Below, piece after piece: positions 1 to 5,261 of a stretch of 5,261 nt of DNA. The notes beneath the pieces are model-generated. The model was not told the origin of the DNA and ran no database searches. It saw only the letters and a list, made by a program, of their open reading frames with translations. The DNA is from Pyrodictiaceae archaeon (GTDB lineage Archaea; Thermoproteota; Thermoprotei_A; Sulfolobales; Pyrodictiaceae). The stretch is taken from assembly GCA_015520245.1 (NCBI GenBank), contig WAQM01000197.1:1-5261 (forward strand), in the 5' to 3' direction. Made by a program: the position numbers and the translations under genes. How positions within the stretch are numbered: the stretch's first letter is position 1; each line of letters begins with the position of its first letter.

Positions 1-830
1 ACGTAGTGTACGTCGACACCTACACTAGCATAGCGCCCGGCGTCGACGAGGAGCTCGTGAGGAGGGTAAACCCGTGGGCTCGCGTGGTACGGGCCACCCG
101 GCGCACGCTCGAGGAGGGCTCGGCGAGGGTGGTGGAGGAGGCGAGGACCCGCGAGGTCGTGGTGCTGGTGCCGGGCGACCCCCTGACCGCGACGACGCAC
201 ATAGCGCTCGCGCTCGAGGCGGCCAGGGCCGGCGTCCGGGTCGAGGTGGTGCCGGCGGCCGCCGGGCCCTACGCGGCCGCGCTCCTCGCCGGCCTCCAGT
301 CCTACAGGCTGGGCAAGATGGTGACCCTGGTCTACCCCGAGGGCGGGGTGAGGCCCTACAGCGTCGTCGAGACGATCTGGGAGAACATGGAGAGGGGCCT
401 CCACACCGTGGTGCTACTGGACCTGCGCCTGGACGAGGGCAAGGCGATGACGATCCCCGAGGCGGTCGAGATACTGCTCGAGCTCGAGCGCGAGCTCGCC
501 GCCGAGAGGGGGCGCAGGCCGGTGCTCGCCGAGGCGCTGGCGGTCGGGGTCGCCCGGGCCGGGCTGCCGGACCAGCGGTGCGCCGCGGGGCCTCTGCCCG
601 AGCTGGCCAGGCTCGCGTGGCCGCCGCCGCCCCACACCATAGTGGTGGCGGCGCCGAGGCTCCACCCGGTCGAGGAGGAGGCGCTAGAGCTGCTCTGCGG
701 CCTCCGCCGTGGAGGCGGGGGAAAACGCGCGGGCTCAGTAGGGCGCGGCGAGGGCGAGCTCGAGGTGACGGTGCGGCACCCTCCTGAGGTCGGGGCCGCC
801 GCGACCCGAGGCCGCGGCCAGCGCGCGTAG
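1..830 (+). CDS. dph5: Diphthine synthase (Dph5/DphB), 5'-partial
   Basis: This enzyme is an S-adenosylmethionine-dependent methyltransferase that methylates the modified histidine of elongation factor 2 in diphthamide synthesis, acting in the cytoplasm. The reading frame is open to the left edge (first full codon at base 3), so about 30 N-terminal residues with the first glycine-rich loop are missing. The GTG at base 6 lies inside the gene and is not the start. Counting from that codon, the visible family motifs are YTS near residue 6, VPGDPLTATTH at 55-65, GLQSYRLGK at 96-104, the NMERGLHTVVLLDL block at 127-140, VGVARAG at 180-186, and the PPPPHTIVV...PRLHPVEEEAL end at 207-227. The conserved core stops near residue 232. 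A low-complexity Gly/Arg tail of about 40 residues follows and runs to TAG at 828-830. It overlaps the convergent minus-strand gene by 96 nt and may be artefactual. The family assignment is firm; the natural C-terminus is not. Confidence 0.93.
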   Translation, partial: VVYVDTYTSIAPGVDEELVRRVNPWARVVRATRRTLEEGSARVVEEARTREVVVLVPGDPLTATTHIALALEAARAGVRVEVVPAAAGPYAAALLAGLQSYRLGKMVTLVYPEGGVRPYSVVETIWENMERGLHTVVLLDLRLDEGKAMTIPEAVEILLELERELAAERGRRPVLAEALAVGVARAGLPDQRCAAGPLPELARLAWPPPPHTIVVAAPRLHPVEEEALELLCGLRRGGGGKRAGSVGRGEGELEVTVRHPPEVGAAATRGRGQRA

Positions 831-992
831 CAGGTAGCGGTAGGCGAGCTCCCAGGACCCGGGGAGGACCTCGCGCAGGAGCTCCTCGAGCAGCCGCGGG
901 TTCCTCCTCACCAGGTCCTCGAGCTCCAGACCGTATCTGGCGCGGGCTAGGGCGCGGAGCAGGGCCACGAGCCCCACGGGCAGGTTACGCAC
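735..992 (-). CDS. Small helical protein, 85 aa, possibly NitrOD5-like; function unknown
   Basis: I do not recognise this protein with confidence. The GTG start at 992 is chosen because GAGGTG, a perfect match to the archaeal anti-Shine-Dalgarno sequence, lies 7 nt upstream and a TATA-like box lies further upstream. The frame is open back to 1103, but that extra stretch is Pro/Arg-rich and looks non-coding. The protein appears to be mostly helical: a hydrophobic N-terminal helix (residues 4-18), an acidic/basic amphipathic part (YGLELEDLVRRNP, 20-32; LLEELLREVL, 34-43), then GSWELAYRYLLRALAA (45-60), and a basic, probably disordered end. The order YGL-LED-NP-L-L-G resembles from memory the archaeal NitrOD5 domain, but this is a loose resemblance. 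It has no signal peptide or metal-binding cysteines. It ends in TGA at 735 and converges on dph5, overlapping that frame by 96 nt. A chance reading frame in GC-rich DNA remains possible. Confidence 0.6.
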   Translation of the reverse strand: MRNLPVGLVALLRALARARYGLELEDLVRRNPRLLEELLREVLPGSWELAYRYLLRALAAASGRGGPDLRRVPHRHLELALAAPY

Positions 993-999
993 CGAGGCG

Positions 1000-1005
1000 C
1001 ACCTC
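1000..1005 (-). promoter_or_regulatory. Shine-Dalgarno site GAGGTG for the 85-aa gene
   Basis: Read on the minus strand, GAGGTG lies 7 nt before the GTG at 992. It is fully complementary to the CACCUC near the 3' end of archaeal 16S rRNA. This site decides the start codon among several in-frame candidates upstream and downstream. Confidence 0.6.
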
Positions 1006-1038
1006 GCTGGGGGTGTGTGGGGCGGGGCCCAGCCCCCG

Positions 1039-1044
1039 GTTATA
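1039..1044 (-). promoter_or_regulatory. Candidate archaeal TATA box for the 85-aa gene
   Basis: The minus strand reads TATAAC here within very GC-rich surroundings. At the usual archaeal distance of about 25 nt, transcription would begin near base 1017 and give a leader of about 25 nt that contains the Shine-Dalgarno site. No clear BRE is visible upstream, so the call rests on composition and spacing. Confidence 0.4.
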
Positions 1045-1293
1045 GGACGTGGCGCCCGATGCCGCGGGACCCCCGTGCACCAGAAGAGGGTTCCAGCGTA
1101 CAACAGATGCGGGCTCGGGGCCAGGGAACCTCGTCACCGGCTCAGCCGCGACAGAAGCCCCACTCCTCACAGCCCGCCAGAGGCGGGGCCGGCCGGGGGG
1201 CGGTTACCCCTGCCGCCCGGCGATGAAGAGTCTGCGGAGGGGGCTGAGGGGCGGGGCCCCCCGGTGATGCGCGAGGGCGAGGCTGAGCCGGGG

Positions 1294-1944
1294 CTAGAGG
1301 CCGCCAGCGGCTCTCCTGGCCTCGAGCCTCCTCTTCAGCATCTTGAGCCTCATTATGTCCTCTCTCATCCTATCGTCGAGCACCAGCTTGATGTACTTGA
1401 TCGCCGACTCGTAGCGCGGTATGATGCTGTAGTCGAGGGCGTTGATCAGCCTCTGGGTCTCCCTCAGCTCCTCCAGGAGCCTCCTGAGCGCCGCCTCGGT
1501 CTCGACCACCTTGACGAGCGCGTCTAGTGCCTTCATCAGCTGGGCCCTAGCCTCGACCACGCCGGGCGTCAGCCTGACTGGGGCCTGGGGCATAGGCGGC
1601 AGGGTCTCGTGCTTAAGGCTCAGCACCGGCGTCCTGACGGCGAACATCACCCTCTCCTCGACGGCCAGCGTGAGCGTCTCCGGCACCGTCTCGGCGACGC
1701 TCCTCAGCCTCTCGATGCCAACCGCCGTGGCGGCCGCGAAGAAGCTGCGGTAGACCTGCTGCAGCATCTCGGCGGCCCTCTCGTAGCTCCTCCTGTACTC
1801 CTCGGCGGTCTGCCGGATGTAGAGGAGGAGGACGTCCCTCTTCTCCTCCAGGACCCTCCTTATCCTCTTCAGCATCTGGAGCTCGCGCCTTAGCCTTATC
1901 AGGTTGATCTTGGTGGGCAGCACCTTGCGCTGCTCGAAGGCCAC
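1294..1944 (-). CDS. atpD: A-type ATP synthase subunit D (central stalk)
   Basis: Subunit D forms the long coiled-coil shaft of the rotor in the A-type ATP synthase. It turns inside the A3B3 head and couples it to the membrane ring, at the cytoplasmic face of the membrane. The 216-residue length is usual for the family. Residues 7-45 carry the family's N-terminal signature (KVLPTKINLIRLRREL, then LEEKRDVLLLYI), which forms the first long helix. Residues 150-210 form the second, with RRLLEELRETQRLINALD and IIPRYESAIKYIKLVLDDRMRED. A more globular middle part lies between them. The start is GTG at 1944, just before the conserved KVLPTK motif, with GGGGTG 8 nt upstream. The gene begins 18 nt after the atpB stop, so the two are almost certainly co-transcribed. 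It ends in TAG. Confidence 0.96.
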   Translation of the reverse strand: MAFEQRKVLPTKINLIRLRRELQMLKRIRRVLEEKRDVLLLYIRQTAEEYRRSYERAAEMLQQVYRSFFAAATAVGIERLRSVAETVPETLTLAVEERVMFAVRTPVLSLKHETLPPMPQAPVRLTPGVVEARAQLMKALDALVKVVETEAALRRLLEELRETQRLINALDYSIIPRYESAIKYIKLVLDDRMREDIMRLKMLKRRLEARRAAGGL

Positions 1945-1952
1945 GGGGAGGG

Positions 1953-1958
1953 CACCCC
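1953..1958 (-). promoter_or_regulatory. Shine-Dalgarno site GGGGTG for atpD
   Basis: Read on the minus strand, GGGGTG lies 8 nt before the GTG start of atpD, inside the 18-nt atpB-atpD gap. It supports a non-ATG start at 1944 over the first internal ATG. Confidence 0.5.
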
Positions 1959-1962
1959 GGCG

Positions 1963-3393
1963 CTAGGCCGCCCGCTTGCCCACGGCCCTCCTCCTGTACT
2001 TGGGGTGGTACTTGCGTATGTACTCGTCCTTGATCCTGTAGAGCTCGGACTCGGGGAGTATGCTGAGCACCTCCCACGCTATGTCGAGCGTCTCCTCGAT
2101 GCTCCTGTTCTCGTAGAAGCCCTGCTTGAGGAACCTCTGCTCGAAGGCGTCGGCGAACCTTAGGTACTTGCGGTCGACCTCGCTCAGGCTCTCCTCCCCG
2201 ACTATCGTGGCCAGGCTCCTCAGCTCGACGGCCCTGGCGTAGGCCGCATAGAGCTGGTCCGAGACGTTGGCGTGATCCTCCCTGGTCTTGCCTGGCCCGA
2301 TGCCCTCCTTCATCAGCCTCGAGAGGCTCATGAGCACGTTTATGGGCGGGTATATGCCGCGGTTCCAAAGCTCCCTGCTGAGCACTATCTGGCCCTCGGT
2401 TATGTAGCCGGTGAGGTCGGGTATCGGGTGGGTTATGTCGTCGTTGGGCATTGTGAGGATGGGCATCTGGGTGATGCTCCCCTTCTTGCCCACGGCCCTA
2501 CCGGCCCTCTCGTAGATGCTCGCCAGGTCGCTGTACATGTAGCCGGGGTAGCCCTGGCGGCCCGGCACCTCCTCCCTCGCGGCCGAGATCTCGCGCAGGG
2601 CCTCGCAGTAGTTCGTCATGTCGGTCAGTATCACGAGCACGTGCATGTCGAGCTCGAAGGCCAGGTACTCGGCCAGGGTCAGCGCCACCCTGGGCGTTAT
2701 CAGCCTAACCATCGGCGGCTCGTCGGCCAGGTTTATGAACATCGCCGTCCTCTTGATGGCGCCCGTCTCCTCGAAGAACCTCTTGAAGAAGAGGGCCTCG
2801 TCGTGCATTATGCCTATGGCGGCGAACACCACCGCGAACTCCTCCTCCTCGCCCCTCACCGTCGCCTGCCTTGCTATCTGGGCGGCGAGCATGTTGTGCG
2901 GCAGGCCGCTGCCGCTGAAGATGGGCAGCTTCTGCCCCCTGACCAGCGTGTTCATGCCGTCTATCGCGCTGATGCCGGTCTGTATGAAGTCCTCGGGGTA
3001 GAGCCTGGCGGCCGGGTTGAGCGGCTCGCCGTTGACATCCCTCCACACGCCGCTGACTATCGGCGGGCCGCCGTCTATCGGCTCGCCGAGCCCGTTGAAG
3101 ATCCTACCTAGCATCTCCTCCGACACCTTTATCTCGAGGGTCCTCGCCAGGAACCTCACCTTGGCGTTTGTCCTCGAGATGCCGGTGGTGCCCTCGAACA
3201 CCTGGACGATGGCGTAGCCCCGGCCGGTGTCCAGGACGCGACCGCGCCTCCTCTCGCCGTTAGCGAGCTCGACCTCCACGAGCTCGTCGTAGGCCGCGTC
3301 GCTGATGCCCTCGACCACCAGCAGCGGGCCGCGTATCTCGCGTATCGACTCGTACTCCCTCACGACCCTCTGCGCCGCGTCAGAAACCGCCAT
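1963..3393 (-). CDS. atpB: A-type ATP synthase subunit B (non-catalytic)
   Basis: Subunit B alternates with catalytic subunit A in the A3B3 head of the archaeal ATP synthase. It binds nucleotide at the interfaces without hydrolysing it. The 476 residues match the family's length. The N-terminal beta-barrel begins around [16 protein letters not shown] (14-29). The core then carries [18 protein letters not shown] (93-110), [20 protein letters not shown] (135-154), and the degenerate P-loop [18 protein letters not shown] (159-176), which lacks the Lys-Thr of a working Walker A, as expected for B. Further along are [18 protein letters not shown] (253-270, first residues approximate), [22 protein letters not shown] (277-298, split here by eye) and [19 protein letters not shown] (356-374). 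The C-terminal helical domain ends in a basic tail. The start is ATG at 3393, with only a weak Shine-Dalgarno match. A TATA-like box lies about 35 nt upstream, so this gene probably opens the atpB-atpD transcript. Subunit A does not precede it. Confidence 0.97.
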   Translation of the reverse strand: MAVSDAAQRVVREYESIREIRGPLLVVEGISDAAYDELVEVELANGERRRGRVLDTGRGYAIVQVFEGTTGISRTNAKVRFLARTLEIKVSEEMLGRIFNGLGEPIDGGPPIVSGVWRDVNGEPLNPAARLYPEDFIQTGISAIDGMNTLVRGQKLPIFSGSGLPHNMLAAQIARQATVRGEEEEFAVVFAAIGIMHDEALFFKRFFEETGAIKRTAMFINLADEPPMVRLITPRVALTLAEYLAFELDMHVLVILTDMTNYCEALREISAAREEVPGRQGYPGYMYSDLASIYERAGRAVGKKGSITQMPILTMPNDDITHPIPDLTGYITEGQIVLSRELWNRGIYPPINVLMSLSRLMKEGIGPGKTREDHANVSDQLYAAYARAVELRSLATIVGEESLSEVDRKYLRFADAFEQRFLKQGFYENRSIEETLDIAWEVLSILPESELYRIKDEYIRKYHPKYRRRAVGKRAA

Positions 3394-3424
3394 CCTCGGC
3401 CCCGGCTGGCAGCGCCCCGACCCC

Positions 3425-3432
3425 GGTATTTC
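3425..3432 (-). promoter_or_regulatory. Candidate archaeal promoter (TATA-like) of atpB-atpD
   Basis: The 103-nt gap between the membrane-protein stop and atpB contains one A/T-rich island at about 3425-3455, where the minus strand reads GAAATACC. With initiation about 25 nt downstream, near base 3404, the atpB leader would be about 10 nt. That fits the poor Shine-Dalgarno match in front of its ATG. The exact box is uncertain. Confidence 0.4.
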
Positions 3433-3496
3433 AACCTAAGCGTCAAGTGATAGGCGGCCCTGGCGGAAGGCGCGGCACCGCGCGGCGAGGCCTGCA

Positions 3497-4210
3497 TTAG
3501 GCCAGGCTTAGGATCGCGCAGGAGACCGCCGTGAACGCCAGGAGCCTGGCCAGCTCCAGCACCCCGAGCCTCCTAATGCCTTCCCGGGGCACCTTGGAGG
3601 GTTTGGCTGCGTTGAGCGCGAACTTCGCGGTCGGCTCGGCCAGCGCCAGGGCGAGGAGGGGGTCGTAGGCCAGCCCCGCGGGCAGCGCGGGGGCCCAGAT
3701 AGCGAGCGCCGCCCAGGGCTTGAACTCGCGGTGGGGCATCCTCGACTCGATGTACGCGGCGGTCGCGGTCGTGTAGAGGGCGTAGAGCAGCCAAAATACG
3801 GCGGCCTCCGGCGTCAGTATGCCTAGAGCGCTGGGGATCGAGAGGGCTGGTAGGGCCGGCACGAGTGAGCCAAGGACGTAGGTAAGCGGGCTGCGCGGGC
3901 CGAGGACGAGCACAGCGGCGGACGCGGCCAGGAAGAGCAGCGCGGCGGCGGCCAGCGGCCCGGCCGCTGGCTCGAGCAGGAGGGCAGCGACCGCGTACGG
4001 CGCCGCGTTGAGGGCAGCGACCGGCAGGAGTGCGCGCAGGTCCCGCCGCCGCGCCGCGTCGAAGCCGGGGTCGAAGGTTAGCAGGTGGAGGGCCAGGATG
4101 CCGGCTGCGGCCGCCACCTCGGCCGGCCCCGGTCTCGAGAGCGCTGTTGAAGCAGCCACGCCGATGACCATGATGCCCGCTACGCTGGGCTCGCGGGGCG
4201 GGCGCAGCAA
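3497..4210 (-). CDS. Polytopic membrane protein, possibly YwiC-like
   Basis: This 237-residue integral membrane protein has about eight or nine predicted hydrophobic segments, near residues 9-26, 31-47, 60-79, 84-103, 109-126, 133-153, 166-182, 184-198 and 217-236. They are rich in Ala and Leu. The polar parts are short: PPRE at 4-7, AARRRDLR at 52-59, ESRMPHREFKPW at 155-166, and a basic loop KPSKVPREGIRRLG at 203-216. The PRE start followed at once by a membrane helix, and the late basic RRLG loop before the last helix, recall the YwiC-like family of unknown function. I make that match from memory and hold it loosely. It has no obvious catalytic motif. The start is TTG at 4210, the most upstream possible because an in-frame TAG (the upstream gene's stop) lies 15 nt before it. 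ATG at 4171 is the alternative and would shorten the first helix. It is probably co-transcribed with the zinc-ribbon gene. It ends in TAA. Confidence 0.8.
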   Translation of the reverse strand: MLRPPREPSVAGIMVIGVAASTALSRPGPAEVAAAAGILALHLLTFDPGFDAARRRDLRALLPVAALNAAPYAVAALLLEPAAGPLAAAALLFLAASAAVLVLGPRSPLTYVLGSLVPALPALSIPSALGILTPEAAVFWLLYALYTTATAAYIESRMPHREFKPWAALAIWAPALPAGLAYDPLLALALAEPTAKFALNAAKPSKVPREGIRRLGVLELARLLAFTAVSCAILSLA

Positions 4211-4225
4211 GCCCGCGCCCCCGGC

Positions 4226-4483
4226 CTAGAACTCGAAGCGCTCCTCGAGGACCTCGAAGATCGACCTCTTCTTCTTCCTCTTCTTATACTGTTCCTCGAA
4301 GCTCACGTACTCGGGGAACTCGTGGTAGTCGCGCTCGTACTCGCGGATAGCGCTCACCAGCTTCTCGAGCTCGCCCCCGTCGAGCCAGACGCCGCGACAC
4401 CTCGGGCAGTAGTCGACCTCGATGCCGTAGACGATGCGCGGCCTCAAAGCAACGCCGCAGACGGGGCAGAGCTTCGCCGCCAC
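4226..4483 (-). CDS. Small zf-TFIIB-type zinc-ribbon protein, 85 aa
   Basis: The first half is a classic zf-TFIIB zinc ribbon: CPVC at residues 6-9 and CPRC at 26-29, linked by a loop containing GIEVDY, then the family signature RGVWLDGGELEKL (30-42). Four cysteines would hold one zinc ion. The second half is charged and helical. It has an acidic/aromatic run (YERDYHEFPEYVSFEEQY, 49-66), a basic patch KKRKKKR (67-73), and an acidic end IFEVLEERFEF. The family is widespread in bacteria and archaea, and its precise role is unknown despite the name. A nucleic-acid or protein contact through the basic patch is inference. The start is GTG at 4483, the only start that keeps the first CPVC. A TATA-like box lies about 35 nt upstream and the Shine-Dalgarno match is poor, so the leader is probably very short. 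The gene ends 15 nt before the membrane-protein start, in the same frame, suggesting a bicistronic transcript. Confidence 0.9.
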   Translation of the reverse strand: MAAKLCPVCGVALRPRIVYGIEVDYCPRCRGVWLDGGELEKLVSAIREYERDYHEFPEYVSFEEQYKKRKKKRSIFEVLEERFEF

Positions 4484-4516
4484 CTTGGATCCCGCGCAGC
4501 CGCCGGGCGGGCGCGG

Positions 4517-4522
4517 TTTAAG
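4517..4522 (-). promoter_or_regulatory. Candidate archaeal TATA box of the zinc-ribbon gene
   Basis: The minus strand reads CTTAAA here, close to the archaeal TATA consensus, within an otherwise very GC-rich 54-nt gap after the ABC gene stop. Initiation about 25 nt downstream, near base 4494, would leave a leader of about 10 nt before the GTG at 4483. This suggests the zinc-ribbon and membrane-protein genes are transcribed independently of the ABC gene. Confidence 0.5.
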
Positions 4523-4537
4523 CCGTCCGGGCGGCCG

Positions 4538-5261
4538 CTACCGGCCGGCGCCCTCCAGGGCCTCGACGCCCGCACCGAGCCTAGCGAGCTCCTCCACCAG
4601 CGCCTCCTCCAGGGATCTGAGCTTGAGGTAGACCCGGACCGCCTCGTCGAGCCCTAGCCTGCCCGAGGCGAGCTCGGAGCTCAGCCTGGCGAGCCTCGAC
4701 CTGACGTCCTCGAGCATCCTCTTAAGGTGCTCGACTACGACCCTCTCGGCCTCAACCTCGGCGGCACCGAGGTAGCCCACCTTCCTCGGGTCGTAGACGC
4801 CGACCACCCGCCCGTCCTCGAGGAGCACGACGCGATCAGCCATCCTGGCCACCCGGGGGTCGTGGGTCGTCATTATGACCGTCTTCCCGGCCTCCCTGGC
4901 CTGGCGTACGAGCAGCCTTACCACCCTCTCCCCCGTTGCTATGTCGAGCTCCCCGGTCGGCTCGTCGGCGACTATGACCGGGGGGTCGTTGGCCAGCGCC
5001 ACGGCCACGGCCAGCCTCTGCTGCTCGCCGCCGCTGAGCTCCTCGGGGAAGCGGTCCTCCTTGCCCTCGAGCCCTACCTCGGCGAGCAGCCTCCTGGCCC
5101 TGGCCACGTCCGGCCTCCCCGCCGCGGCCATGGGCAGGAGCACGTTCTCGAGGGCGGTGAGGCCGGGTATGAGGTTGTTCTGCTGCAGCACGTAGCCCAC
5201 GACGCGGGCGCGGAACCTCCTTAGCTCCTCGTCGCCCATCCTGCTGACCTCGTGGCCCTCC
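4538..5261 (-). CDS. ABC transporter ATP-binding protein (LolD/MacB-like), 5'-partial
   Basis: This is the ATPase subunit of an ABC transporter, which would act at the cytoplasmic face of the membrane with a permease that lies outside the window. The frame is open to the right edge, so the N-terminus with the Walker A loop is missing. The ATG at 5239 is internal, because family-typical sequence continues upstream of it. Counting from that ATG, the Q-loop region GYVLQQNNLIPGLTALENVL spans 15-34, the signature LSGGEQQR 68-75, Walker B PVIVADEPTGELD 87-99, and the H-loop TTHDPRVARMADRVV 124-138. The spacing and the LIPxLTxxENV motif are those of the MacB/LolD group. From about residue 151 there is an unusual C-terminal tail of about 80 residues. 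It is heptad-like and charged (AERVVVEHLKRMLEDV, SRLARLSSELA, RSLEEALVEELARLG). The usual Arg of 'ARAL' after the signature is Val here (LAVAVALANDP). The substrate is unknown. It ends in TAG. Confidence 0.93.
   Translation of the reverse strand, partial: EGHEVSRMGDEELRRFRARVVGYVLQQNNLIPGLTALENVLLPMAAAGRPDVARARRLLAEVGLEGKEDRFPEELSGGEQQRLAVAVALANDPPVIVADEPTGELDIATGERVVRLLVRQAREAGKTVIMTTHDPRVARMADRVVLLEDGRVVGVYDPRKVGYLGAAEVEAERVVVEHLKRMLEDVRSRLARLSSELASGRLGLDEAVRVYLKLRSLEEALVEELARLGAGVEALEGAGR

Larger units (their letters stand above)
993..1293. other. 301-nt intergenic spacer, no gene recognised
   Basis: This stretch separates the atpD stop from the 85-aa gene. Apart from the TATA-like box at 1039-1044 and the Shine-Dalgarno site at 1000-1005, nothing familiar was found. 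The open frames crossing it are short or are extensions of antisense frames, with Pro/Arg/Gly-rich composition that looks non-coding. It does hold inverted and direct sequence. GCGGGCT (1109-1115) pairs with AGCCCGC (1171-1177) around a 55-nt loop. GGGCGG (1198-1203) pairs with CCGCCC (1213-1218) around 9 nt. CCCGCC (1173-1178) pairs with GGCGGG (1182-1187). GGGGCGGGGCCC occurs twice, at 1019-1030 and 1248-1259. No T-run typical of an archaeal terminator follows atpD, and I found no tRNA, SRP RNA or RNase P RNA motif. Confidence 0.6.

Noticed and set aside
74..787. 237-codon plus-strand frame overlapping dph5
   Set aside because: It is a frame-shifted shadow of dph5, made mostly of Gly, Arg and Ala, with no motifs.
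993..1103. Longer N-terminus for the 85-aa protein, starting at base 1103
   Set aside because: The added 37 residues are Pro/Arg-rich with no structure, and they would run through the TATA-like box and Shine-Dalgarno site that support the GTG at 992.
985..1170. 61-codon minus-strand open frame in the spacer
   Set aside because: No Shine-Dalgarno site, a Pro/Ala/Arg-rich product, and it covers the likely promoter of the 85-aa gene.
1109..1177. A 7-bp stem closing 55 nt, the size of a tRNA acceptor stem
   Set aside because: Neither strand has a proper T-arm (GGTTCRA with a pairing stem) or D-arm consensus inside, and no 3' end fits.
1220..1286. Possible C/D box sRNA on the plus strand (GCGATGA 1220-1226, CTGA 1244-1247, GTGATGC 1264-1270, CTGA 1283-1286)
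   Set aside because: Both C-type boxes carry a mismatch, and the D'-C' gap of 16 nt and C-D' gap of 17 nt are too long for the compact archaeal form. CTGA is frequent by chance.
1613..2368. Open frame of 251 codons on the minus strand spanning the atpB-atpD junction
   Set aside because: It is an alternate frame of two well-supported genes and has Gly/Arg/Gln-rich composition without motifs.
2272..3111. Long open frame of 279 codons on the plus strand, antisense to atpB
   Set aside because: Antisense frames stay open in GC-rich genes. The product is rich in His, Arg, Gly and Val with no family motif, and atpB is unmistakable on the other strand.

Overview
The window looks like chromosomal DNA of a GC-rich hyperthermophilic archaeon, most likely a crenarchaeote. 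The evidence is a diphthine synthase gene, two A-type ATP synthase subunits (B and D), Shine-Dalgarno sites that match the archaeal 16S 3' end (GAGGTG, GGGGTG), and A/T-rich TATA-like boxes as almost the only AT-rich spots. A Desulfurococcales/Pyrodictiaceae-type genome is my guess and rests on base composition and gene content alone. GTG and TTG starts dominate, and five of the seven genes end in TAG.

Layout from left to right. Bases 1-830 (+) hold dph5, which lacks its N-terminus at the window edge. Everything else runs on the minus strand. Read in transcription order from the right edge, it is: the ATP-binding subunit of an ABC transporter (5261-4538, its Walker A end lies outside the window); a small zf-TFIIB-type zinc-ribbon protein (4483-4226) with its own TATA-like box; a polytopic membrane protein (4210-3497) 15 nt downstream; atpB (3393-1963) behind a second TATA-like box; atpD (1944-1294) 18 nt downstream; a 301-nt GC-rich spacer (993-1293) with no recognisable gene; and an 85-residue helical protein (992-735) with a third TATA-like box and a good Shine-Dalgarno site. 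The last gene converges on dph5, and the two reading frames overlap by 96 nt.

Functionally, atpB and atpD encode one non-catalytic stator-ring subunit and one central-stalk subunit of the same rotary enzyme, and they probably form a two-gene transcript. Catalytic subunit A is not directly upstream, so the ATPase genes are at least partly dispersed here. The zinc-ribbon and membrane-protein genes probably form a second transcript. Dph5 belongs to diphthamide synthesis on elongation factor 2 and has no evident link to the other genes.

I see no CRISPR array, insertion sequence, tRNA, rRNA or defence-type cassette. This is mostly ordinary housekeeping DNA. The points worth a second look are the small overlapping gene, the long C-terminal tail of the ABC ATPase, the anomalous C-terminus of Dph5, and the unexplained spacer.
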